Assembly: GCF_019679475.1 (NCBI RefSeq)
Contig: NZ_JAIEZP010000001.1
Span: 2,232,001-2,296,000, forward strand
Source of the DNA: Hyphomonas sediminis
GTDB lineage: Bacteria > Pseudomonadota > Alphaproteobacteria > Caulobacterales > Hyphomonadaceae
Direction: 5' to 3'
DNA length: 64,000 nucleotides
Below, piece after piece: positions 42,315 through 52,321 of the stretch. The translations under genes and the position numbers were made by a program. Position 1 is the stretch's first letter, and each line of letters starts with the position of its first letter. The notes below the pieces were generated by a model. The model was not told the DNA's origin. It searched no databases and worked only from the letters and a program-made list of their open reading frames with translations.

Positions 42315-43259
42315 ATGATGACAGATACTGACCAGGATCTTTATCCCTCGCGCCTGAAGGCGGAGCCGGAATGGCTGACACGGCGCGACCCCGTGGTGCA
42401 TGGCATCCCCGGCGAGGAAGCGCCGGTGGGCCGCGCGCTGATCGAGCAATTCGTGCGCGACGGGTTTGTCGTGCTGGAAGACGTATTTTCGCCGCAGGAG
42501 GTGAAGGCGCTGGCGCGGGAGGCCAATGCGCTGCGCGAGCGGGGCGGGCTGATCCCCGAGAGCCGGATCACCGAGCGGGGCATGGAGGGCGCCGAAGCTG
42601 TGCGCTCCGTATTCGCGCCGCACCGGCAGTCGGACGTGTTCGAACGGCTGGCGGCCGATGAGCGCCTGTCGGGCCTCGCGCGGTTCATTCTGGGGGACGA
42701 TGTTTACATCCACCAGTCGCGGATCAACTACAAACCCGCGTTCCGGGGCAAGGATTTCTACTGGCATTCGGACTTCGAGACCTGGCACACGGAAGATGGC
42801 ATGCCGCGCATGCGGGCGTTGTCGATGTCAGTGATGCTGACGGACAACCATCCGCATTCCGGGCCGACGATGTTCATGCCGGGCAGCCACATGAATTATG
42901 TGACCTGCGTGGGCGAGACGCCGGACAACCACTACCGCGCGTCGCTGAAGAAGCAGGAATATGGCGTGCCTGATGGCGAGAGCCTTGCGAAGCTGGCGGC
43001 AGAAGGCGGCATTGAAGGGCCTGCGCCGAAGGCCGGTTCGGTCGTGATTTTCGACTGCAATACGATGCACGGCTCAAACAGCAACATCACGCCGTATGAG
43101 CGGATCAACGCTTTCTTCGTTTTCAATGCGTGGAGCAACCGCCTGATCGAGCCGTTCGGCAAGACAAAGCCGCGCCCGGAATTTGTGGCGCACCGTCAGG
43201 TGAAAGAGCCCATCCGCCCTCTGAAGGCGATGCCGCCGCTGCCGCTGGGAGGACGATAG
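42315..43259 (+). CDS. ectD: ectoine hydroxylase
   Basis: A 314-residue Fe(II)/2-oxoglutarate dioxygenase that turns ectoine into 5-hydroxyectoine. The iron triad is H151 and D153 in FYWHSDFETWH and H252 in NTMHGSNSNITP. The family signature IHQSRINYKPAFRGKDFYWHSDFETWH is intact. AAGGAG precedes the ATG at 42315; the frame is open further up but overlaps ectC. Its presence means the host makes hydroxyectoine, which protects against heat and desiccation as well as salt. Confidence 0.97.
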   Translation: MMTDTDQDLYPSRLKAEPEWLTRRDPVVHGIPGEEAPVGRALIEQFVRDGFVVLEDVFSPQEVKALAREANALRERGGLIPESRITERGMEGAEAVRSVFAPHRQSDVFERLAADERLSGLARFILGDDVYIHQSRINYKPAFRGKDFYWHSDFETWHTEDGMPRMRALSMSVMLTDNHPHSGPTMFMPGSHMNYVTCVGETPDNHYRASLKKQEYGVPDGESLAKLAAEGGIEGPAPKAGSVVIFDCNTMHGSNSNITPYERINAFFVFNAWSNRLIEPFGKTKPRPEFVAHRQVKEPIRPLKAMPPLPLGGR

Positions 43260-44711
43260 ATGAAACGCACTGTGGAAAAGATCGGCGGTACGTCGATCTC
43301 CAACACCAAGGCTGTTCTGGAGAATGTGCTGATCGGCAAGCGGCGCGGGAGCGCGCTGTATAACCGGATCTTCGTAGTCTCCGCCTATTCGGGCATGACG
43401 AACCGCCTGCTGGAGCACAAGAAATCCGGTGAGCCCGGCGTTTTCAGCCTGTTTTCGGGCGCGGGAAACAAGTGGGCGTGGACCGAGGCGCTGGCCGCAG
43501 TGGCGCAGGCAATGGAAGACAAGAACGTCGAAATGTTTGGCGGCGAGCCAGAGCAGGAAGTTGCGGACAATTTCGTTCGGGAACGGATTGAGGATGTTCG
43601 CAACTGCCTGATCGACCTGCACCGGCTGTGCTCCTACGGTCAATTCCGTCTCGACGAGAACCTTGCCACCGTGAAGGAAGTGCTTTCCTCGCTGGGGGAG
43701 GCGCATTCGGCCTTCAATACCGCGTTGCTACTGCGCAAGCATGGCGTGAACGCAACGGCCGTCGATCTGACGGCATGGCGGGATGAGCGCGACCTTTCGA
43801 TGGAAGAGCGTATGCAGGATGCCCTCGACAAGATCGACCTTTCCAACGAGCTGCCGATCGTGACGGGCTATGCCAGTTCGCGTGACGGCCTCGTGCGCCA
43901 TTTCGGGCGGGGCTATACCGAAGTGGTGTTCTCCAGGTTGGCCGCGCTGATCGGCGCGGATGAGGCGATCATCCACAAGGAGTTCCACCTTTCCAGCGCG
44001 GACCCGAAGCTGGTTGGCGGAGATAAGGTGCGCAAGATTGGCTTGACCAATTTTGATGTGGCCGATCAGCTGTCCAATATGGGCATGGAGGCGGTGCATC
44101 CCAAAGCGGCGAAAATCCTGCGGCAGGCAGGCATTCCGCTGCGCGTGAAGAATACGTTCGACCCGGAAGATGGCGGCACGGTCATCTCTGCAGACTATGC
44201 GCCGCCCAAGCCGCGCGCCGAGATCGTGACCGGCCTGAAGGGCGTGTTTGCGCTGGAAGTGTTCGATCAGGATATGGTGGGCGAGAAGGGATATGATGCG
44301 GCCGTGCTGGAAGCGCTGACGCGCCATTCCATCCGTATCGTGTCCAAATGTTCCAACGCCAACACGATTACACATTATGTGGAAGGCAGCCGAAAGGCAT
44401 TGAAGCGCGCCTGTGTGGACATTGAGACCAAGCTAAGCGGCGCGGAAGTTTCTACGAGCCGCGTGGCGATCGTTTCCGTGATTGGGGCCGACATCAATGT
44501 GCCGGGCATTACTGCCAAAGCGTTGACGGCGTTGCATGAGGCAGGCGTGCCGATCATCGGCCTGCACCAGGTTTCCCGGAAGACGGATATCCAGGCCGTG
44601 ATCCAGGAAGACGACTTCGACACGGCGATCTGCGCCCTGCACGCAGCGCTGGTGGAGAATGTTGAGTCGCGCGTGGCGCGGGAAGCGGAGGCGTTGCTGC
44701 CGGCAGCATGA
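43260..44711 (+). CDS. ask: ectoine-specific aspartate kinase
   Basis: A 483-residue aspartokinase of the Ask_Ect group supplying aspartyl phosphate to the pathway. N-terminal KIGGTSISNTKAV, the middle GYTEVVFSRLAALIGADEAIIHKEFHLSSADPKLVGGDKVRKIG and C-terminal ACT domains (FDQDMVGEKGYDAAV, VIGADINVPGITAKALTALHEAGVPI). This isoenzyme is usually less sensitive to feedback by lysine/threonine and typically closes ect operons. The ATG starts at the base after the ectD stop. Confidence 0.94.
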   Translation: MKRTVEKIGGTSISNTKAVLENVLIGKRRGSALYNRIFVVSAYSGMTNRLLEHKKSGEPGVFSLFSGAGNKWAWTEALAAVAQAMEDKNVEMFGGEPEQEVADNFVRERIEDVRNCLIDLHRLCSYGQFRLDENLATVKEVLSSLGEAHSAFNTALLLRKHGVNATAVDLTAWRDERDLSMEERMQDALDKIDLSNELPIVTGYASSRDGLVRHFGRGYTEVVFSRLAALIGADEAIIHKEFHLSSADPKLVGGDKVRKIGLTNFDVADQLSNMGMEAVHPKAAKILRQAGIPLRVKNTFDPEDGGTVISADYAPPKPRAEIVTGLKGVFALEVFDQDMVGEKGYDAAVLEALTRHSIRIVSKCSNANTITHYVEGSRKALKRACVDIETKLSGAEVSTSRVAIVSVIGADINVPGITAKALTALHEAGVPIIGLHQVSRKTDIQAVIQEDDFDTAICALHAALVENVESRVAREAEALLPAA

Positions 44712-46030
44712 CGCGACTTGTCCGTTGGCCGGGGCTGGCCCGCAATGGGCACAGCAATCTGGCAGCCTACCGGAACATCTTCGTTCTGGTGGCCGCCCTT
44801 ACGCTGCTGCAAGGCGCGATGGCGGCGCTGGCGATGGTGATGTCGCTGAAGCTGCTGGCGGGCGGCGTGGCAGAGCTTGGCATTGGGTTCGTGGCGGCGG
44901 CGTATTCGGCGGGATTCCTGGGCGGCACGCTGATCGCGCCGCATGAGATACGCCGCATTGGGCACATCCGCACCTTCACGCTGCTGGCGGGCATCTGCGC
45001 GCTGGCGGCGCTGGTCCTGCCCTTGGCTGGACGAGAGGTGGCGGGGTGGTCGTTCCTGCTCGCGCTCGCGGGCGCTGGCGCAGCCGGAATGCTGACGGCG
45101 GGCGAGAGCTGGATTGCGAATGCAGCACCCGCACAGAGCCGGGGCGCGATCCTCGGCTTCTATCATATGGTGTCTAAGACCGGGGCGATTGCGGCGCCAT
45201 TTGTGGTGGCGGGCGCGCTGGCGGGGTTTGGCGCCTTCATGGTGGTGGCAGGCCTGTTCATTGCAGCGCTGCTACCAGTGGCGGCGACCAACCGCAGCCA
45301 GCCGGAACTGGTGGCGGCAAAACCGTTCGGCCCGCGCCGCCTGCTGGCGCAGGCGCCAGCCTCTGTGTTTGCTGCGTTCTGCGCAGGGGCGGTGAACAAT
45401 TCCGTGGCGCAGCTTTATCCTGTCTTTGCCGCAGCAATGCGCCCGGACGATGCGGCCGGATTTGCCGCGCAGCTGAATGGCGCCATCCTGGCGGGGGCGA
45501 TGATCGGACTTTGGCCTGTGGGGCTTATGTCCGACCGGTTTGACCGGCGGCTGGTGATTGCGGCGGCGGCGGCGCTGGGCGCGCTGGCGGCTGGCGGGCT
45601 AGCGTTGACGGCGGCGATAGATGTGCCGCTGCTGACCCTGGCGCTGGCGGCGGCCTTTGGCGCGGGATCGCTCAGCTATTACGCCGTAGCCGTGGCGAAC
45701 GCGGCGGACCGGGCAAGCCCGGAAGAGATCACCTCGATGATGGCGGGCATCCTGGTCATCTGGGGGATCGGTTCGGTGATCGGGCCGGTGATCGCAGGCG
45801 GCTTCCTGCAAGTGTTGCCGGGCGGGGCGGGGCTGTTCCTGTTTGCGGGGCTGGCGCTGGGTGCGTTGATGCTGGCTTGTCTCTCGCGGATGGCCATCTC
45901 ACCGCCGCCGCTAGCGGAGGAGCGCGCGCCCTTTACAGTGTCCCCGGCGACGAGCCTTGCCATTGCGGAGTTTGACCCCCGCGGCGAGGGCGAGCAGCCG
46001 GACCTGTTTGCCGAAGAGGCGACTTCTTAA
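44708..46030 (+). CDS. MFS transporter in the ectoine operon
   Basis: A 440-residue major-facilitator protein with about twelve membrane helices and short loops (for example FVAAAYSAGFLGGTLIAPHEIRRIGHIR, GAGAAGMLTAGESWIANAAPAQSRGAILGFYHM). Its ATG overlaps the ask stop (ATGA), so it belongs to the ectoine operon and is likely to move ectoine, hydroxyectoine or a precursor. Ectoine transporters known to me are of other families (TRAP, ABC, BCCT), so the substrate is a guess. It resembles the sugar-efflux/YcaD-like branch of MFS. The operon ends in a terminator. Confidence 0.85.
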   Translation: MTRLVRWPGLARNGHSNLAAYRNIFVLVAALTLLQGAMAALAMVMSLKLLAGGVAELGIGFVAAAYSAGFLGGTLIAPHEIRRIGHIRTFTLLAGICALAALVLPLAGREVAGWSFLLALAGAGAAGMLTAGESWIANAAPAQSRGAILGFYHMVSKTGAIAAPFVVAGALAGFGAFMVVAGLFIAALLPVAATNRSQPELVAAKPFGPRRLLAQAPASVFAAFCAGAVNNSVAQLYPVFAAAMRPDDAAGFAAQLNGAILAGAMIGLWPVGLMSDRFDRRLVIAAAAALGALAAGGLALTAAIDVPLLTLALAAAFGAGSLSYYAVAVANAADRASPEEITSMMAGILVIWGIGSVIGPVIAGGFLQVLPGGAGLFLFAGLALGALMLACLSRMAISPPPLAEERAPFTVSPATSLAIAEFDPRGEGEQPDLFAEEATS

Positions 46031-46036
46031 GAATTG

Positions 46037-46055
46037 ACAGGCGGAGCGCCTGTTT
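46037..46055 (+). terminator. terminator of the ectoine operon
   Basis: ACAGGCG-GAG-CGCCTGT followed by TTTAT, 7 nt after the MFS stop codon. Confidence 0.75.
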
Positions 46056-46244
46056 ATCCTCGGGTCAGCCCGGAAATCGTGTCGTGTGGCAAGAATTGCC
46101 ACAATAACGCGAACAAAATGTCAGAAGAAATCAGTTAGTGCGGGAATATCGCGGACAGGACTGCAAACTTCTGGCAGTTGGCCGCGACGGAATACCGACC
46201 GGCCCCCGTTCAAGGCCTGACACACCATTTGAAGCTGAGTTCCC

Positions 46245-47624
46245 ATGTCCAAGACCAAAGTGCTGAAAAACCGTTGGGTCATGATCGCAGTCGCCGCTGT
46301 TGCGGTGGTGGCGGCCTGGCTTGCCTGGCAGGCTATCTGGGGGGGCGAGAAGGCTCCCGTCTACCAGACCGCTGAAGTCACCAAGGGAGACATCGAGGTT
46401 TCGATCTCGGCTGCCGGCAAGGTAGCGCCGAAAGAGACTGTGACAGTCGGCGCGCAGGTTTCCGGGCAGTTGACCGAGTTACTGGTGGACGCGGGCGACC
46501 TGGTCGAGCAGGGGCAATTGCTGGCGCGGATCGACGCGACGATTGCTGAGACCAATGTGGAAGGCAGCCGCGCACAGCTCAAAGAGCTGCAGGCGAGCCG
46601 TAAGCAGCAGGTCGCCACGCTCGAGCTCGCCAAGGCAGACGCCGAGCGCGCCAAGATGCTGTTCGAAAATGATGCCATTGCGCGGGCGGATTATGAGGCA
46701 GCGCAATCGAACCACACCGTCGCTGTTGGTAAGCTCGACGCGATTGATGCGCAGATCGACCGCCAAAGCTCGACGCTGCGCGCGCAGCAGGCGACGCTGG
46801 AATTCACGAATATTTATGCGCCGGTGGCCGGCACGGTTGTCTCGCTCGACGCGGTGGAAGGCCAGACGCTGAACGCCAACCAGACGGCGCCGACGATCCT
46901 TTCGCTGGCCGACCTGACGGTGATGACCGTAGAGACGGATGTTTCGGAAGCCGATGTCCTGCGCGTGAAGCCGGGGCAGGACGCCTGGTTCTCGACGTTG
47001 GGCGACTCGACGCGCCGTTGGGAAACGACTGTGCGGCAAATCCTTCCGACGCCGGAAGTTCTGAACGATGTGGTGCTCTACAAGGCGATGCTGGACATCG
47101 ACAACCCGGACAACCTTTTGAAGCCGGAAATGACGGCGCAGGTGTTCTTCGTGACGGGTTCGGCGAAGGATGCTGTGCTGGTGCCGGTGACGGCGCTGCA
47201 GGCAAACCCGGAGCGCCGCCAGCGCCCGCAGGGCGAAGGCCGTGGGCAGCAAACGGCTTCGGCAGAAGGCCGCGCCCGTGAGGGCCGCGCGCAGGGCGGG
47301 TTCATGCAGGCAGAAGCCAGCGAACCGGCTGGCGCTGGACCACAGGAAGACAGCCGCCGCAAAGCGTTCACGGAAGCGCGTAAGGCGCACCCGGATGCAG
47401 AAGTGGCCACCGTGCTCGTCATTGGGCCGGACGGCACGCCGCGCCCGCGTCCAGTGCTGATCGGCCTGAAGACGCGCACGCAGGCTGAAGTGATCTACGG
47501 ACTTGAGGCAGGGCAGACGGTTGTGACGGGCGAAGTGTCGCTTAGCAGGTCGTCCACTGCGTCGGGACCGTCCGGTCAGCAGGGCCAGCGCCGGCCGATG
47601 GGGCCGCCTCCGGGGCGCATGTAA
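46245..47624 (+). CDS. macA: MacA-like periplasmic adaptor (HlyD family)
   Basis: A 459-residue membrane-fusion protein. N-terminal anchor (WVMIAVAAVAVVAAWLAWQAIW), lipoyl/barrel-sandwich half-motifs (GQVSGQLTELLVDAGDLVEQGQLLARID and IYAPVAGTVVSLDAVEGQTLNANQTAP) around a coiled-coil hairpin (ETNVEGSRAQL to LRAQQATLEF). An unusual Gln/Arg/Gly-rich insert lies at about 325-370, and the tail is Arg/Gly/Pro-rich. MacA stimulates the MacB ATPase and links it to an outer-membrane channel. The next two genes encode MacB and a NodT channel, giving a complete tripartite exporter for macrolides, peptides or lipids. Confidence 0.9.
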   Translation: MSKTKVLKNRWVMIAVAAVAVVAAWLAWQAIWGGEKAPVYQTAEVTKGDIEVSISAAGKVAPKETVTVGAQVSGQLTELLVDAGDLVEQGQLLARIDATIAETNVEGSRAQLKELQASRKQQVATLELAKADAERAKMLFENDAIARADYEAAQSNHTVAVGKLDAIDAQIDRQSSTLRAQQATLEFTNIYAPVAGTVVSLDAVEGQTLNANQTAPTILSLADLTVMTVETDVSEADVLRVKPGQDAWFSTLGDSTRRWETTVRQILPTPEVLNDVVLYKAMLDIDNPDNLLKPEMTAQVFFVTGSAKDAVLVPVTALQANPERRQRPQGEGRGQQTASAEGRAREGRAQGGFMQAEASEPAGAGPQEDSRRKAFTEARKAHPDAEVATVLVIGPDGTPRPRPVLIGLKTRTQAEVIYGLEAGQTVVTGEVSLSRSSTASGPSGQQGQRRPMGPPPGRM

Positions 47625-47646
47625 GCGGCGGGAAGCAGGTGATACC

Positions 47647-49584
47647 ATGACGACCCCCTTGATCGAACTGAAAGACGCGTCGCGATTTTACGGGGCCGGC
47701 GACACCGAGGTGCGTGCGCTGGACGGCGTATCGCTGACCATCGAGACTGGCGAGTTTGTGGCCATTGTTGGCCAGTCGGGTTCGGGCAAGTCGACGCTGA
47801 TGAACATCCTGGGCTGTCTGGACCGGCCAACGGGCGGGAGCTATTCCATTCGTGGGCAGAATGTTTCAGAGCTGGACCCAGATGGGCTTGCGGCGCTACG
47901 CCGGCAGACATTCGGATTTATATTCCAGCGCTACAATCTTCTGGCGAGCGTCAGCGCCTCGGAGAATGTGGAGATTCCGGCGATCTATGCCGGCATGACG
48001 CTGGAAGAGCGCAAGGACAAGGCGGCTGACCTGCTGGGCAAGCTGGGCCTTGGCGAGCGTATCCATCATAAGCCGGGCCAGCTTTCGGGCGGGCAGCAGC
48101 AACGAGTGGCTGTAGCGCGCGCGTTGGTCAACGATGCAGAAGTGATTCTGGCGGACGAGCCGACCGGCGCGCTCGATTCCGGCTCCAGCAAAGACCTGCT
48201 CAACTTGCTTGACGAGCTGCATGACAGCGGGCGCACGATCATCCTGATCACGCACGATCAGAAGGTTGCCGAACGCGCCAAGCGCGTGATCGAAATCCGC
48301 GACGGCAAGATCATTTCAGACACCGGCAACAAGGCGGCTACTTCCGAGGAAGCGCCCCAGTATCGATACGCCCGCAAGGGCCCATCGCCACTGACACAGA
48401 TTTTTGAGTCCGTGAAAATGGCATTCCGCTCGCTGAGGGCGAACCTGTTCCGGACCGCGCTGACGCTGCTGGGCGTGGTGATCGGCGTGTCGGCGGTGGT
48501 CGCCATGCTGGCGATCGGTGAGGGCAGCCGGGCCGAAGTGATGGCACGGTTCGAGTCGATGGGGCCTAACCTCCTGTTCGTGCGTCCTGGCGCGCCGGGC
48601 ACACGGATGCGCGGCGGCGCCATTGCGACCCTGACGATCGAAGATGCGCAGGCATTGGGCGAACTGGATAACATTCTGACGGCTGTTCCTTCACGCTCGA
48701 CCAGTGCGACATTGCGAGTAGGCGGGAAGGACTATTCCAGCTCCATTGAGGGCGTCTCCGAAGGCTGGCCCATCGCGCAGAACCGCGACATGAAATATGG
48801 CACCTTCTTCGAGAAGGAAGATGTGGACCGCCGCATGGCGGTGGTGGTGCTGGGCACGACAACGGCAGGCAACCTGTTCGACGATGTTGAAAGCGCGGTC
48901 GGGCAATATGTGTTCCTGGGCGGCGCCCCCTTCGAGGTGGCCGGTATCCTGGAAGAGAAAGGCGCGACCTCCTGGGGACAAGACCAGGATGATGTGGCGC
49001 TGGTGCCGATCACGACAGGCATGATGCGCCTATTTGGGCAGAGCTATCTTTCCTCCATCACTGTCGCGGTAGACGACACGAAGAAGATCACCGAGACCGA
49101 AGAGGCGGCCCATGCCTTGCTGCTGGCCCGTCACGGTACGGAAGACTTCCAGATCCGCAATACCGCGTCGATCCTTGCGTCGGTGGAGGAGACACAGAAC
49201 TCGTTCTCCATCCTTCTGGGATCGGTGGCGGCAATCTCGCTGCTCGTGGGCGGGATCGGCGTGATGAACATCATGCTGGTGAGTGTGTCTGAGCGGACGC
49301 GCGAGATTGGCGTGCGAATGGCGACGGGCGCACGGCGTTCCGACATCATGACGCAGTTCATCGTCGAGTCGCTGGTTGTTGGCGGTCTGGGCGGTGTTGC
49401 AGGCGTGCTGATCGGGTTTGGCATCGTCTTCATCCTGACGCAGGTCGGCATGACGGTCGCGGTTACCCCGCTTCCGGCAATCCTCGCATTCAGTTCAGCG
49501 CTGGGCACAGGCCTCATCTTCGGCCTTCTGCCGGCCAGAAAGGCGGCCCGGCTCGATCCGGTGACCGCGCTCGCCTCGGAGTAA
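47647..49584 (+). CDS. macB: MacB-like ABC exporter, ATPase and permease
   Basis: A 645-residue fused ABC protein. The ATPase has GQSGSGKST (Walker A), LSGGQQQR (signature) and [13 protein letters not shown] (Walker B). A membrane helix ([25 protein letters not shown]) precedes the large MacB periplasmic domain (about 300-520) and the FtsX-type three-helix permease ([31 protein letters not shown]). Energy-driven mechanotransmission moves substrates from the periplasm into the TolC-type channel. It follows macA by 22 bp and precedes the NodT gene by 4 bp. Confidence 0.95.
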   Translation: MTTPLIELKDASRFYGAGDTEVRALDGVSLTIETGEFVAIVGQSGSGKSTLMNILGCLDRPTGGSYSIRGQNVSELDPDGLAALRRQTFGFIFQRYNLLASVSASENVEIPAIYAGMTLEERKDKAADLLGKLGLGERIHHKPGQLSGGQQQRVAVARALVNDAEVILADEPTGALDSGSSKDLLNLLDELHDSGRTIILITHDQKVAERAKRVIEIRDGKIISDTGNKAATSEEAPQYRYARKGPSPLTQIFESVKMAFRSLRANLFRTALTLLGVVIGVSAVVAMLAIGEGSRAEVMARFESMGPNLLFVRPGAPGTRMRGGAIATLTIEDAQALGELDNILTAVPSRSTSATLRVGGKDYSSSIEGVSEGWPIAQNRDMKYGTFFEKEDVDRRMAVVVLGTTTAGNLFDDVESAVGQYVFLGGAPFEVAGILEEKGATSWGQDQDDVALVPITTGMMRLFGQSYLSSITVAVDDTKKITETEEAAHALLLARHGTEDFQIRNTASILASVEETQNSFSILLGSVAAISLLVGGIGVMNIMLVSVSERTREIGVRMATGARRSDIMTQFIVESLVVGGLGGVAGVLIGFGIVFILTQVGMTVAVTPLPAILAFSSALGTGLIFGLLPARKAARLDPVTALASE

Positions 49585-49588
49585 ATCC

Positions 49589-50941
49589 ATGATCCGTACG
49601 CTTCTTATTTCGACTTCCGTGCTCGGCCTTGCGGGCTGCGTCAGCCTGAACCCCGTGCAGCGGGAAACCAGCACCGAAGCGGGCCTGATCATGCCGGATG
49701 GTTATGACTATGCAGGCGCCGTCGATGCGCTGGCCGCGCCGGAGCAGGCCTGGTGGGCGAGCTTCAAGTCTGCCGATCTGGACGCGCTCGTCAGCGAAGC
49801 ACTGGTTGCCAACAACACGTTGGCGCAGGGCGTTGCGAATGTGGACGCCTCCCGCGCGGCACTGAAGACGGCGAATGCGGCGTTCCTTCCGCAAGCGAGT
49901 GGCTCGCTTTCCGCCAGCAGCAATACGCAGTCCGGCCTGGACGATGTTGATGCCAATGCGCGCCTGTCGGCGAGCTATCAATTGGACCTGTTCGGCGCAA
50001 ACGCCGCCAGCCGAAACGCCGCGCTGGCAAACCTGGACGCCGCCGTGTTCTCGCAGCGGGCGCTGGAACTGACGGCGCAGTCGGATGTCGCCGCGGGCTG
50101 GTTCAATCTGCTTTCGGCACGTGAGCAGCTGGCCGTGGCCAAGCAGAACCTCGAAATCTCCGAGAGGATCTTCAAAATCGTTCAGGTTCGCTATGAGGCA
50201 GGCGCGATTTCTGGTTTTGACGTGTCGAGCCAATCTGCGAGCCTTGCAAATGCGCGGGCGCGCATTCCGCAGTTGGAGTCGCAGATCACGAGCCTTGAAA
50301 CTGCGCTGGCAATCCTGCTTGGCCGGGTGCCGCAGGGCTACACCGCGCCTGAAGCGGACGTACTGTCCATTGCGTTGCCGAATGCTGAGCCCGGATTGCC
50401 ATCCGATCTGCTGTTGCGCCGGCCGGACCTGATGCAGGCCGAAGCAAACCTGCGGGCAGCGAACGCAAACATCGATGCGGCGCGGGCGGCATTCTTTCCC
50501 AACATCGATCTGGGGGCAGGGCTTTCCAGCGTGTTGACCGGCGGCGGCGACCTTATTGGCTCGCTTTCTGCGTCCGTTGCGCAGAACATCTTTGCTGGCG
50601 GGCGCCTCGACGCGCAGTTTGAAAGTGCGCAGGCGCGGCGGGAGGCTCAACTCGCCGGATATCGTCAGTCCATCCTCAGCGCGTTGCGCGATGTGGATGT
50701 CAGCCTGAAGGCGATTGAAGCAAACGGCGCGCGTGAAGCACAGCTGTTGATCGCAAGGGACGCAGCCGCAGATGCATTGCGGGCCGCCGAAATTCAGTAT
50801 CAGGCAGGAACGGGCGATCTGACCAGCTTGCTGAATGCTCAGCAGAACTATTTCGACGCGGCCAATTCCTATGTGCTGGGGCGGCTCGACCGGCTCACGG
50901 CGGCGATCAATCTCTATGTTGCGGTTGGCGGCGGATACTGA
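49589..50941 (+). CDS. NodT-family outer-membrane efflux lipoprotein
   Basis: A 450-residue TolC-like channel with a lipobox (SVLGLAGCVSLNP) and the NodT signatures WWASFKSADLDALVSEALVANNTLAQGVANVDASRAAL, SLSASSNTQS, RRPDLMQAEANLRAANANIDAARAAFFPNI and GTGDLTSLLNAQQNYFDAANSYV. Two tandem OEP repeats are present. It is the third part of the MacAB exporter and starts 4 bp after macB. Confidence 0.93.
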   Translation: MIRTLLISTSVLGLAGCVSLNPVQRETSTEAGLIMPDGYDYAGAVDALAAPEQAWWASFKSADLDALVSEALVANNTLAQGVANVDASRAALKTANAAFLPQASGSLSASSNTQSGLDDVDANARLSASYQLDLFGANAASRNAALANLDAAVFSQRALELTAQSDVAAGWFNLLSAREQLAVAKQNLEISERIFKIVQVRYEAGAISGFDVSSQSASLANARARIPQLESQITSLETALAILLGRVPQGYTAPEADVLSIALPNAEPGLPSDLLLRRPDLMQAEANLRAANANIDAARAAFFPNIDLGAGLSSVLTGGGDLIGSLSASVAQNIFAGGRLDAQFESAQARREAQLAGYRQSILSALRDVDVSLKAIEANGAREAQLLIARDAAADALRAAEIQYQAGTGDLTSLLNAQQNYFDAANSYVLGRLDRLTAAINLYVAVGGGY

Positions 50942-50998
50942 GCGGAACCAATTGCTGGGGCAGGGCGAACGGCACCTTTGACTTATCTGCGAAAAAAT

Positions 50999-51021
50999 AT
51001 GAGAATGACTTGCAATTGCGG
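50999..51021 (+). promoter_or_regulatory. putative Fur box before the PepSY/ApbE cluster
   Basis: ATGAGAATGACTTGCAATTG resembles an imperfect Fur site (GAGAATGA-like half, TTGCAAT half). It sits 52 nt upstream of the first gene of the cluster, between it and the NodT gene. Confidence 0.45.
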
Positions 51022-51072
51022 AAAAGCTCAGGCAGTGGAAGTCCCAACTTATCACTGATCTGAGCCGCCTCA

Positions 51073-51759
51073 TTGAAACAGTTTCTTGCCGCCGCACGCT
51101 CCTCCGAAACCTGGGGCAAGTCTCCGCTTCGCCATCTGGAGAAATGGTCGACTTATGCTTTCTGGAAACGGCAAGCGCGCACCTGGCACTGGATGTCGGG
51201 GGCTGTCTGCCTCATCGGCATGCTGTTGTTCGCGCTGACCGGGATTACCCTCAATCACGCGCATCAAATTCCGGCAAAGCCGAAGGTGACCGAGCTGGAA
51301 TACGTGCTTTCCGGCGACGCGCTCGCAGCGATTTCTCCCGATACCGAATTTGTGAGCGCGGCGGCGCTGCCAGCGGCGACAACGGCGGAAATACGCCGTG
51401 AGCTGAATGTGGATATTTCCGGCAAGAAGGGCGAATGGACGGATATTGATGTCTATGTGAGCCTGCCGCGACCCGGCGGCGATGCCTGGATGAGCATTGA
51501 CCGGGAAACGGGCGATGTGCTCTATGAGGTCACCTCGCGCGGGCCGATTTCCTATCTCAACGATCTTCACAAGGGCCGCAACGCCGGGGCGATCTGGTCC
51601 CTGTTCCTCGATGTTTTCGCCGTGGCTTGCATTGTGTTCTGCATGACCGGCCTCTGGCTGTTGCAGATTCACTCGCAGCGCCGGGGATCGACCTGGCCGC
51701 TGGTGCTGGGCGGCCTTGCCATTCCTGTCGTCATTCTTCTGTTTTTCCTTCATATATGA
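51073..51759 (+). CDS. PepSY-associated membrane protein
   Basis: A 228-residue protein: N-terminal cytoplasmic part, a helix (WHWMSGAVCLIGMLLFALTGITLNH), a periplasmic PepSY-like domain (about 70-165, with DVYVSLPRPGGDAWMSIDRETGDVLYEV), and two C-terminal helices (LFLDVFAVACIVFCMTGLWLL and LVLGGLAIPVVILLFFL). The start is TTG at 51073. It belongs to the PepSY/DUF2271/DUF4198/ApbE cluster that accompanies iron receptors; the His residues at the ends of the helices (HWM, NHAH, LHK) could ligate heme for transmembrane electron transfer. Confidence 0.88.
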   Translation: MKQFLAAARSSETWGKSPLRHLEKWSTYAFWKRQARTWHWMSGAVCLIGMLLFALTGITLNHAHQIPAKPKVTELEYVLSGDALAAISPDTEFVSAAALPAATTAEIRRELNVDISGKKGEWTDIDVYVSLPRPGGDAWMSIDRETGDVLYEVTSRGPISYLNDLHKGRNAGAIWSLFLDVFAVACIVFCMTGLWLLQIHSQRRGSTWPLVLGGLAIPVVILLFFLHI

Positions 51760-51769
51760 GGTGATCTGT

Positions 51770-52285
51770 ATGCGTGCAGTTCTGACCATTGCCGGGCTCT
51801 CCCTGCTGACCGGGCAAGCACTCGCCGACGACATTGAAATCCAGGTCGGCATCCCGCGTTTGGATGTGGCCGAATACCACCGCCCTTATGTGGCGATCTG
51901 GATTGCGAAGCCCGACCATTCCGTCGTTTCAAACATTGCTGTCTGGTATCAGCAGGGCGAAACGGGCGAAGGAAAAGGCGAGACCTGGCTGAAGGATATC
52001 CGCCAATGGTGGCGCCGTACCGGGCGCGACCTGGATATGCCTGTCGACGGAATTTCCGGGCCGACGAAGGCGCCGGGAACGCATGACATCGTGCTGCCGG
52101 TCGACAAAGGCATCTTCGGTGATCTGCAGCCGGGCGAATACCAGCTGGTTGTTGAAGCGGCCCGCGAAGTTGGCGGCCGCGAACTCGTCAGCGTGCCGTT
52201 TTCCTGGCCGCTGAAGCCTGGGGACCTTACCGCCAGCGGCGAGCGTGAGCTCGGCAAAGTCACTCTGCGTCTTGCAGGCAATTGA
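51770..52285 (+). CDS. DUF2271 protein, likely carrying covalent FMN
   Basis: A 171-residue exported protein (signal ending QALA) of the DUF2271 family (LDVAEYHRPYVAIWIAKPDHSVVSNIAVWYQ, KGETWLKDIRQWWRR). It contains DGISGPT at residues 93-99. This fits the D-G-x-[ST]-G-[A]-T sequence modified by ApbE flavin transferases, with Thr99 the expected FMN site (Pro in place of the usual Ala). An apbE gene lies two genes downstream. The protein is therefore likely to be a periplasmic electron carrier. GAGGTGAT precedes the ATG at 51770. Confidence 0.85.
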   Translation: MRAVLTIAGLSLLTGQALADDIEIQVGIPRLDVAEYHRPYVAIWIAKPDHSVVSNIAVWYQQGETGEGKGETWLKDIRQWWRRTGRDLDMPVDGISGPTKAPGTHDIVLPVDKGIFGDLQPGEYQLVVEAAREVGGRELVSVPFSWPLKPGDLTASGERELGKVTLRLAGN

Positions 52286-52321
52286 GCCCTTCCGGGCGAC
52301 ACCAAAACGGGAGTCATCTGA

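Noticed and set aside
49514-51097. 527-codon open frame on the minus strand
   Set aside because: Antisense to the NodT channel gene with its full set of family signatures.
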